A DNA stretch of 64,000 bases. Source: CAG-791 sp963658695 (GTDB lineage: Bacteria; Bacillota; Clostridia; Lachnospirales; Lachnospiraceae). The position numbers and the translations under genes are program-made. The stretch lies in NCBI GenBank assembly GCA_963658695.1, contig CAVKRN010000004.1, forward strand, positions 1 through 64,000, written 5' to 3'. How positions within the stretch are numbered: position 1 is the stretch's first letter; every line of letters begins with the position of its first letter. Below are positions 43,913-53,440 of this stretch, piece by piece. The notes below the pieces were generated by a model. The model saw only the letters and a program-made list of their open reading frames with translations, was not told where the DNA came from and made no database searches.

Positions 43913-46493
43913 ATACGCCTGTTGTCTTTTGACTATTCTGGCGGTGATTCTTGTTTTTGGCATCCGAATCGGAATCCTTCTGTCTGACTATCCGCAGGTG
44001 ACGGTTCCGCTTGCAACGATTTACGGAGAAGAGGACCGGAATCTGACGAACCTTAGCAGGGATGGACAACGGCTTCGGTCGGACTCGGAGGATACCCGCA
44101 TTCAATTTGCTTTTGACGACACGGTATCCATTCGCAGCATCTGTTTTGAAATTTCCAATTCCACCAGAACCAACTGCCGCTCTTACATCTATCTTGACGA
44201 TAGCTGGCAGCAGGAATCGGTGCTCCTGCAGAACGGCAGGAACTACATTGAGTTTGAGAGTGCCGGAACTTCGAACCGGACATCGCAGATCACCATGACG
44301 CCGGTATCCATTCGCGGCGTTTCCTTTGATCTGCTATCGTTTACAGTGAACCCAAGAGAGCATCTGATTGCGGGAGAGGTGCAGAATGCGCTGCTTCTGT
44401 TGATGGTCCTGCTCCTTACAGAGGGGGTACTGCAGGAGCTTTTGGCAGAGCGGCGACTGTTTCAAAAACCATCGAGAGGGCTGGCTACCGGTGCAGCACT
44501 GTTGCAGGTGGTTCTGGGCGGTTTGTTTCTGGAGCAATATCTGCATGCAGAGTGGACATGGCAGCAGATGATTTACTACAGCGGGGCGCTTCTGGCAGAA
44601 GGACTCCTGTTCCTACTGGCACATCGACCTGTGAAGGGCAAAATGGAGCTTCCGGTTCTTCGGATTTTCCTCCTCAGCGTTTATTGCTTTGGAATCACCG
44701 AGCTTTTGTATGCCGACCGCTTCCTTCTGGATCAGCCCTGGTCCATCCTTTGGAATCTGCTGGTGTATGCGAGCGTTTATTTTCTCTGCTATGCGCTGTC
44801 GGGCATTTGGAATGTGTTGCCGCAAAGGAGAAGCGCTTCGGAGAAAGCTCTGGGAAACTCCAATGGCCGGCCAAAATTGGGGCGCAGCGGGTATCTTTTG
44901 GGGACGACCTGGTGGCTTATTATTGCGCTTGTCAATCACTATTATTTTGAATTTCGCGCGCAGGCCTTTGAACTGTCGGACCTGTCAATGGCGGGCACAG
45001 CAAGGAACGTTATCGCCCAGTACCGCCTGGAGGTTACGCCGGAGGTACTCTTTGTCTATCTGTCCTTTGCGATGATACTGCTGGGACTTTGGCCAGAGAG
45101 AAAGGAAACATTGCCGGTGCATCGAACCAGCGGGCATGTGCTGTCGATGGCGGCCTGTGTTGTGTCATGTCTGCTTGTTTGCTCGAATCTTCCGGCTGTG
45201 AATTTGTGGAATACGAATATTGGGACGAAGCACCACGGGTATGCACTTAGTTACATTGCGTTTGCTAAGCGTCATTTGGAAAAGCCGGTGCCGCAGGGAT
45301 ATTCAGCAGAAGAGACAGAAGAGCTCCTGACGTCCTACGAGATGGAAGAAACACAGAATACGCAGGCAGAAAAGGCCGAATCCGAAGACGTGGATGTGAT
45401 TGTGGTGATGAATGAAGCATTCTCCGATTTGCCGACTACCTACGGATTTGAAACCAATCGCGACGGACTGCCCTTCATTCATTCGCTGGAAGGCTCCAAT
45501 GTGAAAAAGGGATGGATGTTATCGTCGGTCTTCGGCGGTACGACAGCCGACACGGAGTATGAATTTTTGACCGGCAATGCCGTGGCGTTTCTGAACGCCG
45601 AAGCAGTGCCTTACACGCAGTACATCAACAGCCAGCAGGAGTCTCTTGCGTGGCTGTTGAAGAACCGCGGCTATTCGGCGACTGCCTTTCATCCGTATCT
45701 GGAATCGGGCTACAAGCGGTACAAGGTATACCCGTATCTGGGATTTGATGATTTTATTTCGACGGAGGATGGACTTACCTATACCGAACGGATTCGCACC
45801 TACATCAGTGATGCATCCGACTACAAACAGCTGGAAAAGCTCTATGAGGAAAAGGCGGAGGATGGTCCGGTATTTCTCTTCAATGTTACGATGCAGAATC
45901 ACGGAAGCTACAATACGGACGTCTCGGCAGTGGATGTGACGGTGCAGCCCAAGGAGGAGAGCCTGCAGTATGCGCAGCTCCAGGAATATCTGTCTTTGGC
46001 CTATGAGAGTGATAAGGCCTTTGAGGATCTGACGGAGTATTTCTCCCAAACGGACCGCAAGGTCATCCTGCTGATGTTCGGCGATCACCAGCCCAGTCTT
46101 AAGGAAAGCGTGCTGAAGGCGCTGGAACCGGAGATGTATGAGGAAGGAGCTTCTGTGGAGGAGCGGGAGAAAAAGTATACGGTGCCGTACATCCTCTGGG
46201 CGAATTTCGATCTTCCGGAAGAGCCGGAGGCGGCAAAAATTATCTCGCCCTGCTATCTTCGCAGCTTTCTTTTAGAAAATGCCGGCATTGAGGGCAGTGC
46301 CTATGACCGTTTCGTTTCGGAAGTAAGAAACTACTATCCGGCCATTAACATTCTGGGATATTATGATGCGGAAGGAACTGCGCATGACATCAGCGATGCG
46401 TGGGATGAGCCGCTCCTGGCACAGTATCGGAAGGCGGCATATTACAACCTGTTCGACCATCGCAGGGCGGATCTGGATTTGTTTATCCGGTGA
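43902..46493 (+). CDS. LTA-synthase-like membrane sulfatase-fold enzyme
   Basis: This protein of about 863 residues resembles lipoteichoic acid synthases and related phosphoglycerol transferases. ATG at 43902 overlaps the carboxypeptidase stop by 11 bases; other in-frame ATG codons lie at 43875 and 43881, and none has a clear ribosome site. The N-terminal half has a helix at about 5-25, an extracytoplasmic beta domain and then several membrane helices (about 160-440). The outer domain starts with VDVIVVMNEAFSDLP and includes FGGTTADTEYEFLTGN, where Thr548 is the likely nucleophile, FNVTMQNHGSY and LLMFGDHQPS, which supply metal ligands. It probably modifies or builds a glycerol-phosphate surface polymer. 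Confidence 0.87.
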   Translation: MRNKYACCLLTILAVILVFGIRIGILLSDYPQVTVPLATIYGEEDRNLTNLSRDGQRLRSDSEDTRIQFAFDDTVSIRSICFEISNSTRTNCRSYIYLDDSWQQESVLLQNGRNYIEFESAGTSNRTSQITMTPVSIRGVSFDLLSFTVNPREHLIAGEVQNALLLLMVLLLTEGVLQELLAERRLFQKPSRGLATGAALLQVVLGGLFLEQYLHAEWTWQQMIYYSGALLAEGLLFLLAHRPVKGKMELPVLRIFLLSVYCFGITELLYADRFLLDQPWSILWNLLVYASVYFLCYALSGIWNVLPQRRSASEKALGNSNGRPKLGRSGYLLGTTWWLIIALVNHYYFEFRAQAFELSDLSMAGTARNVIAQYRLEVTPEVLFVYLSFAMILLGLWPERKETLPVHRTSGHVLSMAACVVSCLLVCSNLPAVNLWNTNIGTKHHGYALSYIAFAKRHLEKPVPQGYSAEETEELLTSYEMEETQNTQAEKAESEDVDVIVVMNEAFSDLPTTYGFETNRDGLPFIHSLEGSNVKKGWMLSSVFGGTTADTEYEFLTGNAVAFLNAEAVPYTQYINSQQESLAWLLKNRGYSATAFHPYLESGYKRYKVYPYLGFDDFISTEDGLTYTERIRTYISDASDYKQLEKLYEEKAEDGPVFLFNVTMQNHGSYNTDVSAVDVTVQPKEESLQYAQLQEYLSLAYESDKAFEDLTEYFSQTDRKVILLMFGDHQPSLKESVLKALEPEMYEEGASVEEREKKYTVPYILWANFDLPEEPEAAKIISPCYLRSFLLENAGIEGSAYDRFVSEVRNYYPAINILGYYDAEGTAHDISDAWDEPLLAQYRKAAYYNLFDHRRADLDLFIR

Positions 46494-46606
46494 GGCAAGT
46501 TGAGAGACAGGCTAACACCTGACAATAAAGTGGATACGAGTGTACTGTTGCATGCAAATTGCTTGGCTTTGAATAAATATGTCATATCAACGGAAGGAGA
46601 AAATCA

Positions 46607-47086
46607 ATGCAAAAAATAGCAAGCTTTACCGTCAACCATCTGAAGCTGGAGCCCGGTGTTTATGTCTCCCGCAAGGATCATTTCGGCGATGTCACCATTA
46701 CAACCTTTGATCTTCGCATGACGGCACCCAACAGGGAGCCGGTGCTGAATACAGCGGAGCTCCATACCATTGAGCATCTGGGCGCAACCTTCCTTCGCAA
46801 TGAGGAGGGCTGGAAGGACCGTGTCGTCTATTTTGGACCGATGGGATGCCGCACCGGCTGCTATGTCCTTTTTGAAGGGGACCTCAGCTCCGAAGATATC
46901 GCACCGGTCATTACCAGAATGTTCGAATTCATCCGTGACTACGAGGGAGATATTCCCGGAGCAGCTGCAAAAGACTGCGGAAATTATCTGGATCAGAACC
47001 TGGGAATGGCGAAGTGGGTCGCAGCGCGCTATCTGGACCGGACACTGTATGGAATCACGCAGGAACATATGACGTATCCGGAATGA
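46607..47086 (+). CDS. luxS: S-ribosylhomocysteine lyase LuxS
   Basis: This 159-residue metalloenzyme cleaves S-ribosylhomocysteine to homocysteine and the autoinducer-2 precursor DPD, as part of the methyl cycle. The metal motif HTIEH begins at His53, with His57, in ELHTIEHLGATFLRN. The catalytic Cys is in MGCRTGCYVL, and the third metal-ligand Cys lies in the AAKDCGNYLDQNLG segment. Its length is normal. GGAAGGAGA precedes the ATG. No SAM riboswitch was found upstream. It stands alone. Confidence 0.97.
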   Translation: MQKIASFTVNHLKLEPGVYVSRKDHFGDVTITTFDLRMTAPNREPVLNTAELHTIEHLGATFLRNEEGWKDRVVYFGPMGCRTGCYVLFEGDLSSEDIAPVITRMFEFIRDYEGDIPGAAAKDCGNYLDQNLGMAKWVAARYLDRTLYGITQEHMTYPE

Positions 47087-47279
47087 TGAAGAGGCTGAGT
47101 AATCGTGAATTTCGCCTGCAAGCAGAAGGTTTACACAAGGATGTGGCAGGTGCAAAATCGCAAAAAAGTCAGCATTTTTTGCACAGCTTTTATTAGTGAC
47201 TAATTCCGAGAGAGGCACTATAATTAAACCATCAGTACGTGAAATAATTCACAAATTGAGTCACAAAATGGAGGATGGT

Positions 47280-48779
47280 ATGAACAATATTCCGGTAATT
47301 AAGCTTGGTATTGTAGCTGTTTCCCGTGACTGCTTCCCGGCTTCTCTGGCAGAGAATCGCAGAAAAGCGTTGGTTGCAGCCTATGCGAAAAAGTACAATG
47401 CTGCAGACATCTATGAGTGTCCTATCACGATCATCGAGAGTGAGATCGACATGGTGAACGCTCTGGAAGACATCAAGAAGAACGGCTGCAATGCGCTGTG
47501 TGTTTACCTTGGTAACTTCGGACCGGAGATCTCTGAGACTTTGCTTGCTAAGCACTTCGAGGGACCGAAGATGCTCTGCGCTGCAGCAGAGGAGACACAG
47601 AACGATCTGATCGACGGCCGCGGCGATGCATACTGCGGAGTTCTGAATGCTTCCTATAACCTGGCTCTGCGCAATGTAAAGTGCTATATCCCGGATTATC
47701 CGGTTGGCGATGCAGATGAGTGCGCAGATATGATCCACGACTTCCTTCCGGTTGCAAGAGTCGCATATGGCCTTGCAAATCTGAAGATCATTACCTTCGG
47801 ACCTCGCCCGTCCAACTTCCTGGCTTGCAACGCTCCGATCAAGCAGCTTTACAACCTGGATGTTGAGATCGAGGAAGAGTCTGAGCTGGATCTGTTTGAG
47901 TCCTATCAGAAGCACGAAGGCGATGAGAGAATCGCTGCTACTGCCGCTGATATGGCACAGGAGATGGGCTACGAGGCTGGCAAGGAGCCTGAGATGCTTC
48001 AGAAGCTGGCACAGTATGAGCTGACTCTTCTTGACTGGGCAGAGGAGCACAAGGGATATCGCAAGTATGTTGCACTGACCACAAAGTGCTGGCCTGCATT
48101 CCAGGATATGTTCAAGTTCGTTCCCTGCTATGTGAACAGCCGCCTGATGCGTAAGGGCATCCCGGTATCCTGCGAGGTAGATATCTACGGAACGCTTTCC
48201 GAGTACATCGGACTTTGCATTTCCGGCGATGAGGTTACTCTGCTGGATATCAACAACACCGTACCGCACGACATGTACGACGAGTCCATTAAGGGCAAGT
48301 TCGATTACAAGTTCACGGATACCTTCATGGGCTTCCACTGCGGCAATACCTGCTCCACGAAGCTTACCAATCCTCATCTCTCCTTCCAGAGAATCATGGC
48401 AAGAACTCACCCGCAGGATTGGTGCGACGGAACCATCGAGGGCGATATCGCTCCCAGCAAGATCACCTTCTATCGTCTGCAGTCTACCGCAGATAATAAG
48501 CTCCGCGCTTATGCAGCAGAGGGCGAGGTTCTTCCGGTTGCAACACGTTCCTTCGGCGGCATCGGTGTATTCGCCATCAAGGAAATGGGCCGTTTCTATC
48601 GCTACTGCCTGGTTGGCAAGAACTATCCTCACCATGGCGCGGTTATGTTCGGCCACTTCGGCAAGAACCTGTATGATGCACTCAAGTACATCGGTGTAGA
48701 TCCTTCCGAGATCGGCTACAATCAGCCGGAGGGCGTTCTGTACGAGGACGAGAATCCCTTCTCCAAGCCGTTCATCTAA
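47280..48779 (+). CDS. L-fucose/L-arabinose isomerase family protein
   Basis: This 499-residue protein starts at the ATG at 47280, 6 bases after GGAGG. It has the fold signature of fucose/arabinose isomerases: an N-terminal Rossmann-like region (LGIVAVSRDCFPASLAENRR, CVYLGNFGPE), a middle domain with ITFGPRPSNF, VALTTKCWPAFQ and CEVDIYGTLSEY, and a C-terminal region with GFHCGNTCSTKL and GDIAPSKITFYRLQ. Glu and Asp residues in CEVDIYG and the His in GFHCGN are likely metal ligands. It is isolated from other sugar genes, so the true substrate is unclear. Codon use is strongly biased, like that of thl and bcd, which suggests high expression. Confidence 0.8.
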   Translation: MNNIPVIKLGIVAVSRDCFPASLAENRRKALVAAYAKKYNAADIYECPITIIESEIDMVNALEDIKKNGCNALCVYLGNFGPEISETLLAKHFEGPKMLCAAAEETQNDLIDGRGDAYCGVLNASYNLALRNVKCYIPDYPVGDADECADMIHDFLPVARVAYGLANLKIITFGPRPSNFLACNAPIKQLYNLDVEIEEESELDLFESYQKHEGDERIAATAADMAQEMGYEAGKEPEMLQKLAQYELTLLDWAEEHKGYRKYVALTTKCWPAFQDMFKFVPCYVNSRLMRKGIPVSCEVDIYGTLSEYIGLCISGDEVTLLDINNTVPHDMYDESIKGKFDYKFTDTFMGFHCGNTCSTKLTNPHLSFQRIMARTHPQDWCDGTIEGDIAPSKITFYRLQSTADNKLRAYAAEGEVLPVATRSFGGIGVFAIKEMGRFYRYCLVGKNYPHHGAVMFGHFGKNLYDALKYIGVDPSEIGYNQPEGVLYEDENPFSKPFI

Positions 48780-48823
48780 GGTGACATACGACTCCGGTGA
48801 GAGCCGGTAAAATAAGATAATAG

Positions 48824-48866
48824 AGTCCCTTCCGGGATGCGAAAGCGTTCCGGAAGGGACTTTTTA
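48824..48866 (+). terminator. Terminator after isomerase-family gene
   Basis: Perfect AGTCCCTTCCGG/CCGGAAGGGACT arms with a TTTTTATT tail. Confidence 0.92.
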
Positions 48867-48879
48867 TTCCATAAAAAAT

Positions 48880-48908
48880 TTGACACACCAACGCGTTTGC
48901 GCTTTAAT
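48880..48908 (+). promoter_or_regulatory. Promoter of TrpX-like binding-protein gene
   Basis: Consensus TTGACA (48880-48885), a 17-base spacer and TTTAAT (48903-48908). The gene starts about 70 bases downstream. Confidence 0.7.
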
Positions 48909-48977
48909 GTAATAAATTACGTGTACAGAGAGTTGCGGATACGTTTCGCGGGGCTCTCGGGAGAAAAGGAGATTATT

Positions 48978-50042
48978 ATGAAAAAGAAGACATTGGCACT
49001 GATTCTTGCCGGCGCAATGCTGGCGATGGCTGGCTGTGGAAGCTCGTCGGATTCCGCTGCTTCTGCAGATACACAGGCCGCAGAGACGGCTGCAACAGAG
49101 GCAGTGACAGAGGCTGCAGAAGAGGCTTCTACGGAGGCTGCCGCAGAGACGTCGGATGAGAAGTTTACCGTTGGTATCTGCCAGTTGGTTCAGCACAACG
49201 CATTGGATGCTGCGACTCAGGGCTTTGAGGATGCACTGACGGAAAAATATGGTGACAACGTTACCATTGATTATCAGAATGCGCAGGGTGATTCTGCTAC
49301 CTGCTCCACCATCATTACCGGTTTCGTCAACAATGACTACGACCTGATTCTTGCAAACGCAACGCCGGCTCTTCAGGCTGCGGTTTCTGCAACGACCGAC
49401 ATTCCGATCCTCGGTACATCCATTACGGACTACGGCACAGCACTGAACATGACCGATTTTACTGGCGTAACCGGAATGAATGTATCCGGAACATCGGATC
49501 TTGCACCTCTGGATCAGCAGGAGGATATGATTCTTGAGCTTGTTCCGGATGTAAAGAAGGTTTCCATCCTGTACTGCTCCGCGGAGGCCAACTCCAAGTT
49601 CCAGGCAACACAGATTGAGAAGTACCTCGAAGAGGATGGCGTAGCATACCAGGAGTACACATTTGCGGATTCCAACGATCTGCAGTCGGTAGTAACCAGT
49701 GCAGTTGCTGACTGCGATGCTGTTTATATTCCTACAGACAATACGGCTGCTTCCAACATGACCATCGTCTCCAACGTAACGGAGCCTGCCGGCATCCCGG
49801 TGATCTGCGGCGAGGAGAACATGACAAGAGCGGGCGGTCTCGCAACCCTTTCCATCAGCTACTATGACATCGGATATACCGCTGGTCAGCAGGCAATCCG
49901 TATTCTGTCGGAGGGTGCTGATGTATCCACGATGGAAATCGAGTATGCTCCCACAACCACAAAGGAGTACAACGAGGATTACGCGAAGGCCATCGGCATG
50001 ACGATGCCGGAGGATTATGCGGTCATTCCGGCGGCAGAGTAA
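48978..50042 (+). CDS. ABC importer solute-binding lipoprotein, TrpX-like
   Basis: This 354-residue lipoprotein starts at the ATG at 48978 after AAGGAGATT. The lipobox is MAMAGC, followed by an Ala/Glu/Thr linker to about residue 58. The binding domain is of the ABC_sub_bind family: FTVGICQLVQHNALDAATQGFEDAL, DYQNAQGDSATCSTIITGFV, NATPALQAAVSATTDIPILGTSITDY and YIPTDNTAASNMTIV. Firmicute members with the same three-gene order transport tryptophan or tyrosine; the ligand is not certain here. A strong hairpin follows, before the permease gene. No T-box was found upstream. Confidence 0.88.
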   Translation: MKKKTLALILAGAMLAMAGCGSSSDSAASADTQAAETAATEAVTEAAEEASTEAAAETSDEKFTVGICQLVQHNALDAATQGFEDALTEKYGDNVTIDYQNAQGDSATCSTIITGFVNNDYDLILANATPALQAAVSATTDIPILGTSITDYGTALNMTDFTGVTGMNVSGTSDLAPLDQQEDMILELVPDVKKVSILYCSAEANSKFQATQIEKYLEEDGVAYQEYTFADSNDLQSVVTSAVADCDAVYIPTDNTAASNMTIVSNVTEPAGIPVICGEENMTRAGGLATLSISYYDIGYTAGQQAIRILSEGADVSTMEIEYAPTTTKEYNEDYAKAIGMTMPEDYAVIPAAE

Positions 50043-50127
50043 AAATGCTGGCACGCAAGCGGTAACGGCGCAAGGGTAAACTTGCACTTTGCCGATTTAA
50101 TGGAATGAAATCCATGTAAGTTTGCGC

Positions 50128-50184
50128 TATAATGAAAAAACAGGCGGCGCAGGTGCTGAAGAAGTGCCTGCACCGCCTGTTTTG
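50128..50184 (+). terminator. -10 box followed at once by terminator hairpin
   Basis: TATAAT at 50128-50133 with a weak ATGAAA 17 bases upstream. Only 5 bases later AACAGGCGGCGCAGGTGC pairs with GCCTGCACCGCCTGTT, followed by TTTGACG. It lies between binding-protein and permease genes. Confidence 0.65.
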
Positions 50185-50222
50185 ACGCAGTGCGATAAAA
50201 AGTAGTAAGAGAGGGAACGCAA

Positions 50223-51200
50223 ATGGCAGCTTATTTTGCATCACTGAATCCGACGGCCCTGTGGAATGCAGCGCCGGGAGGTCTGGCTCAGGGACTGATC
50301 TGGGGCATTATGGCATTGGGAGTGTATCTGACCTTCCGCGTCTTGAATTTTGCGGATATGACGGTGGATGGATCCTTTGCAACGGGCGGAGCCGTTACGG
50401 TCATGCTGATTTTGGGGGGCTGGAGCCCGGAGGCAGCGTTGCCCATCGCCTTTCTGGCCGGTGTGGCAGCAGGACTGATTACCGGAATTCTTCACACTTG
50501 CCTTGGAATACCGGATATTCTGGCCGGAATTCTGACACAGATTTCGCTGTATTCGATTAACTTGAATATCATGGGCAAGGCCAATCAGGCCGTTCCTGCC
50601 GGTGCGGTTACGCTCCACTTTACATCGAATATACGCTATCTGGGACAGACCATTGCGCTTACGCTGGTGGTGGATGTTATTATCATCGGCATTTTTTATT
50701 GGTTCCTTGGGACGGAGATGGGAAGTGCCATCCGTTCTACCGGCATCAATCCGAACATGAGCCGCGCACAGGGAATCAATACCGGCAAGATGAAGGTGAT
50801 CGCGCTTGCTGTGGCAAACGGGCTGGTCGCCCTTTCCGGCGGTATCCTGTCCGAGTATCAAGGCTTTGCGGACGTGAAAATGGGCCAGGGCTCCATCGTC
50901 ATCGGACTTGCGGCGGTGATCATCGGAGAGGTTCTGGCAGAGGCAATCATGGGCAAACGTCTCGGGTTTGTTGTACGTTTGACATTTGTCGTGATTGGTG
51001 CTGTGATCTACTATTTTGTCTACATCTTTGTGCTCTGGCTGAAGTTCCCTGCGGACGATATGAAGCTTCTGACGGCCATTGTTGTCGCTATCTTCCTTGC
51101 GGTTCCCTACCTGAAGGAAATGCGTAAGAGCTCTTTCCGTGCGCTGGCAAAGCGCAACGGCAAAAGCGGTGCGGCAGAGGGAAAGGAAAAGGAGGACTGA
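50223..51200 (+). CDS. ABC importer permease, TrpY-like
   Basis: A 325-residue membrane protein of the branched-chain/sugar (LivH/RbsC-like) permease class, with eight to ten helices. Landmarks are PGGLAQGLIWGIMALGVYLTFRVLNFADMTVDGSFATGGAV, GLITGILHTCLGIPDILAGILT and the cytoplasmic loop INPNMSRAQGINTGKMKVIALAVANGLVALSGG, the family's coupling region. The Lys/Arg-rich tail is followed 2 bases later by the ATPase gene. It pairs with the TrpX-like protein. Confidence 0.92.
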   Translation: MAAYFASLNPTALWNAAPGGLAQGLIWGIMALGVYLTFRVLNFADMTVDGSFATGGAVTVMLILGGWSPEAALPIAFLAGVAAGLITGILHTCLGIPDILAGILTQISLYSINLNIMGKANQAVPAGAVTLHFTSNIRYLGQTIALTLVVDVIIIGIFYWFLGTEMGSAIRSTGINPNMSRAQGINTGKMKVIALAVANGLVALSGGILSEYQGFADVKMGQGSIVIGLAAVIIGEVLAEAIMGKRLGFVVRLTFVVIGAVIYYFVYIFVLWLKFPADDMKLLTAIVVAIFLAVPYLKEMRKSSFRALAKRNGKSGAAEGKEKED

Positions 51201-51202
51201 TC

Positions 51203-51991
51203 ATGCTGGAGATTCGGAACATATCCAAAACCTTTAATAAAGGGACGATCAACGAGAAGCGCGCGCTGGTCGATGTGAGCCTGACTCTGAAGGATGGTGA
51301 TTTCTGTACGGTGATCGGCGGAAACGGCGCCGGCAAATCCACGGTGATGAATGCGATTGCCGGTGTATGGCCGGTGGACAGCGGAAGGATTCTGATTGAT
51401 GGCGAAGATGTCTCTGCGCTGCCGGAATTTAAGAGAGCCGTTCACATGGGACGTGTCTTCCAGGATCCGATGACGGGAACGGCCGGTGACATGCAGATTG
51501 TGGAAAATATGGCGCTGGCAGCCAGAAGAGGCCAAAAGCGCACGCTTCGCTGGGGAGTGAGCCACAAGGAAGAGGAAGAATACCGCGAACTGCTGAAAAA
51601 GCTCGATCTGGGCCTGGAGGACCGAATGACCTCAAAGGTGGGACTGTTGTCCGGTGGACAGCGCCAGGCGCTCACACTGTTGATGGCGACGATGAAAAAA
51701 CCGAAGGTACTCCTTCTGGATGAGCATACGGCGGCACTGGATCCGAAGACGGCGGCAAAGGTTCTTGAGGCGACGGACAGGATTGTCGGAGAAAATCATC
51801 TGACCACACTCATGGTTACACACAATATGAACGACGCCATTGTCCATGGCAACCGCTTAATTATGATGTCTCATGGAAACATCATCTACGATGTATCCGG
51901 TGAGGAGAAGAAGAATCTGAAGGTGGCGGATCTTCTTCGCAAATTCGAAGAGGCCGGCGGTGAGCTTTCCGATCGCATGGCGCTGTCATAG
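51203..51991 (+). CDS. ABC importer ATPase, TrpZ-like
   Basis: This 262-residue ATPase energises the TrpXY-like importer. Walker A is GGNGAGKST, the signature is LSGGQRQAL, Walker B is VLLLDEHTAALDP and the switch His is in VTHNMNDAI. The DEHTAALDPKTA form, with His after the catalytic Glu, is characteristic of the COG1101 family found next to TrpX and TrpY proteins. AAAGGAGGA precedes the ATG. Confidence 0.93.
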   Translation: MLEIRNISKTFNKGTINEKRALVDVSLTLKDGDFCTVIGGNGAGKSTVMNAIAGVWPVDSGRILIDGEDVSALPEFKRAVHMGRVFQDPMTGTAGDMQIVENMALAARRGQKRTLRWGVSHKEEEEYRELLKKLDLGLEDRMTSKVGLLSGGQRQALTLLMATMKKPKVLLLDEHTAALDPKTAAKVLEATDRIVGENHLTTLMVTHNMNDAIVHGNRLIMMSHGNIIYDVSGEEKKNLKVADLLRKFEEAGGELSDRMALS

Positions 51992-52012
51992 TTACTGTAT
52001 CTGTAATAAAGA

Positions 52013-52048
52013 AGCTGCGCAGTGCGGGGGTGCTGCGCGGCTGTTATT
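52013..52048 (+). terminator. Terminator of TrpXYZ-like operon
   Basis: AGCTGCGCAG pairs with CTGCGCGGCT around a G-rich loop; the downstream tail GTTATTG is only moderately T-rich. Confidence 0.6.
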
Positions 52049-52052
52049 GAGC

Positions 52053-52098
52053 CGGTTATTTTGCAAACGGGGTACTGCTCATTTTGCAAACAATGCAC
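52053..52098 (+). repeat. TTATTTTGCAA repeat, one and a half copies
   Basis: GGTTATTTTGCAAACGGGGT with ACTGCTC, then ATTTTGCAAACAATGCAC. Same core as at 37276. Confidence 0.55.
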
Positions 52099-52199
52099 GG
52101 GCTTTACATGGATTTAACCGAAATTGCATGGGCGGTTGATGTGCATGCGTTACAACTATTGTGGCTATGCACAATAAAAGTTAAAGGGGAAAAGCAAAA

Positions 52200-53435
52200 A
52201 TGAAGGACAAGCTCACATCACTGGAGAAGAAGTGGATTCTGTATGATGTTGCCAATTCGGCATTTACCATGATGGTGTCCACAATCATTCCGATCTATTT
52301 TAACCAGCTGGGGAAGCAGGCGGGCCTCTCGGAAGTGGACTATCTGGCCTACTGGGGATACGCCATTTCGATCTCCACTTTGCTGGTCGCCATTTTGGGA
52401 CCGATTGTCGGCGCGGCAGCAGACAAAGGTCGTAAAAAGAAAACCTTTTTCGCGGCAACCATTATTCTGGGAGCCATCGGCTGTGCTGCACTTGGATTTG
52501 TGAAGGAATGGCTGTTTTTCCTGATCGTTTTCTGCATTGTAAAGTCGGTATATTCGCTGAGTCTTGTGATCTATGACTCCACACTTTCTGACGTGACAAC
52601 GCCGGAGAGAATGGACAATGTATCCTCGCAGGGCTATGCCTGGGGCTATATCGGAAGCTGTGTGCCGTTCATCGCATGCCTGGTGCTGGTTTTGTGCAGT
52701 GATAAGATCGGGATGTCTCAGATGGTGGCGCTCTCGCTGTCGCTGGTGATTACGGCGGTCTGGTGGATGGGCGTATCGGTGCCGATTTTAAAGAGCTACC
52801 GCCAGACCAATTATCTGACCGGCGGGGAAGAGAAAAGCGGCATTCTTTCGCAACTGGGAACGAGCCTGAAGGATATTGTGAAGGATAAGAAGATTCTGTT
52901 CTTCCTGTTGGCATTTCTGTTCTACATTGACGGCGTATATACCATTATCGATATGTCCACTGCCTATGGCTCGGCCCTTGGCCTTGGCTCGACGGATATG
53001 CTGCTGGCGCTCTTGGTCACCCAGTTCGTGGCGTTCCCCTTTGCGATTTTGTTCGGAAAGCTTTCCCAGAAGGGTATGTCGGAAAAGCTGATCATCATCG
53101 CCATTGCGGCATATACGGGAATTGCGGTTTTTGCGTTCTTTATGAGCGCAAGCTGGCAGTTCTGGGTACTGGCCATTTTCGTCGGAATGTTCCAGGGAGG
53201 CATTCAGGCACTTTCGAGATCCTATTTTGCCAAGATTATCCCGGCAGAGCGCTCGGGAGAATTCTTTGGCTTCTATGACATCTGCGGAAAGGGTGCCTCG
53301 GTCATCGGAACGACCATGATGGGATTGGTTTCGCAGGCGACCGGAAGCGTGAACTGCGGCGTCGGCATCATTGCCGTATTTTTCCTGATCGGCTTGGTGC
53401 TATTCATTATCAGTACGAAGCAAAAGACAGTATAG
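52200..53435 (+). CDS. MFS transporter, UMF1/Atg22-like
   Basis: This 411-residue membrane protein of the major facilitator superfamily has 12 predicted helices. The opening KKWILYDVANSAFTMMVSTIIPIYF is typical of the UMF1 (vacuole effluxer Atg22-like) group, and LGPIVGAAADKGRKKK is the inter-helix 2/3 MFS motif. The second half has QALSRSYFAKIIPAERSGEFFGFYDICGKGASVIG, also characteristic of this group. Bacterial members are thought to export amino acids or sugars, but none is assigned here. AAAGGGGA lies before the ATG. Confidence 0.88.
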   Translation: MKDKLTSLEKKWILYDVANSAFTMMVSTIIPIYFNQLGKQAGLSEVDYLAYWGYAISISTLLVAILGPIVGAAADKGRKKKTFFAATIILGAIGCAALGFVKEWLFFLIVFCIVKSVYSLSLVIYDSTLSDVTTPERMDNVSSQGYAWGYIGSCVPFIACLVLVLCSDKIGMSQMVALSLSLVITAVWWMGVSVPILKSYRQTNYLTGGEEKSGILSQLGTSLKDIVKDKKILFFLLAFLFYIDGVYTIIDMSTAYGSALGLGSTDMLLALLVTQFVAFPFAILFGKLSQKGMSEKLIIIAIAAYTGIAVFAFFMSASWQFWVLAIFVGMFQGGIQALSRSYFAKIIPAERSGEFFGFYDICGKGASVIGTTMMGLVSQATGSVNCGVGIIAVFFLIGLVLFIISTKQKTV

Positions 53436-53440
53436 ACAGA

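Noticed and set aside
46494..46606. SAM riboswitch ahead of luxS
   Set aside because: Only 113 bases, with no SAM-I, SAM-II or SAM-IV core motif.
48780..48977. T-box leader ahead of the TrpX-like importer
   Set aside because: No AGGGUGGNACCGCG-type T-box sequence and no specifier stem; the region is filled by a terminator and a promoter.
51991..52012. GTTACTGTATCTGTAAT after the TrpZ-like gene as another dispersed hairpin repeat
   Set aside because: Only one arm resembles the family; the GTCGCT core is missing.
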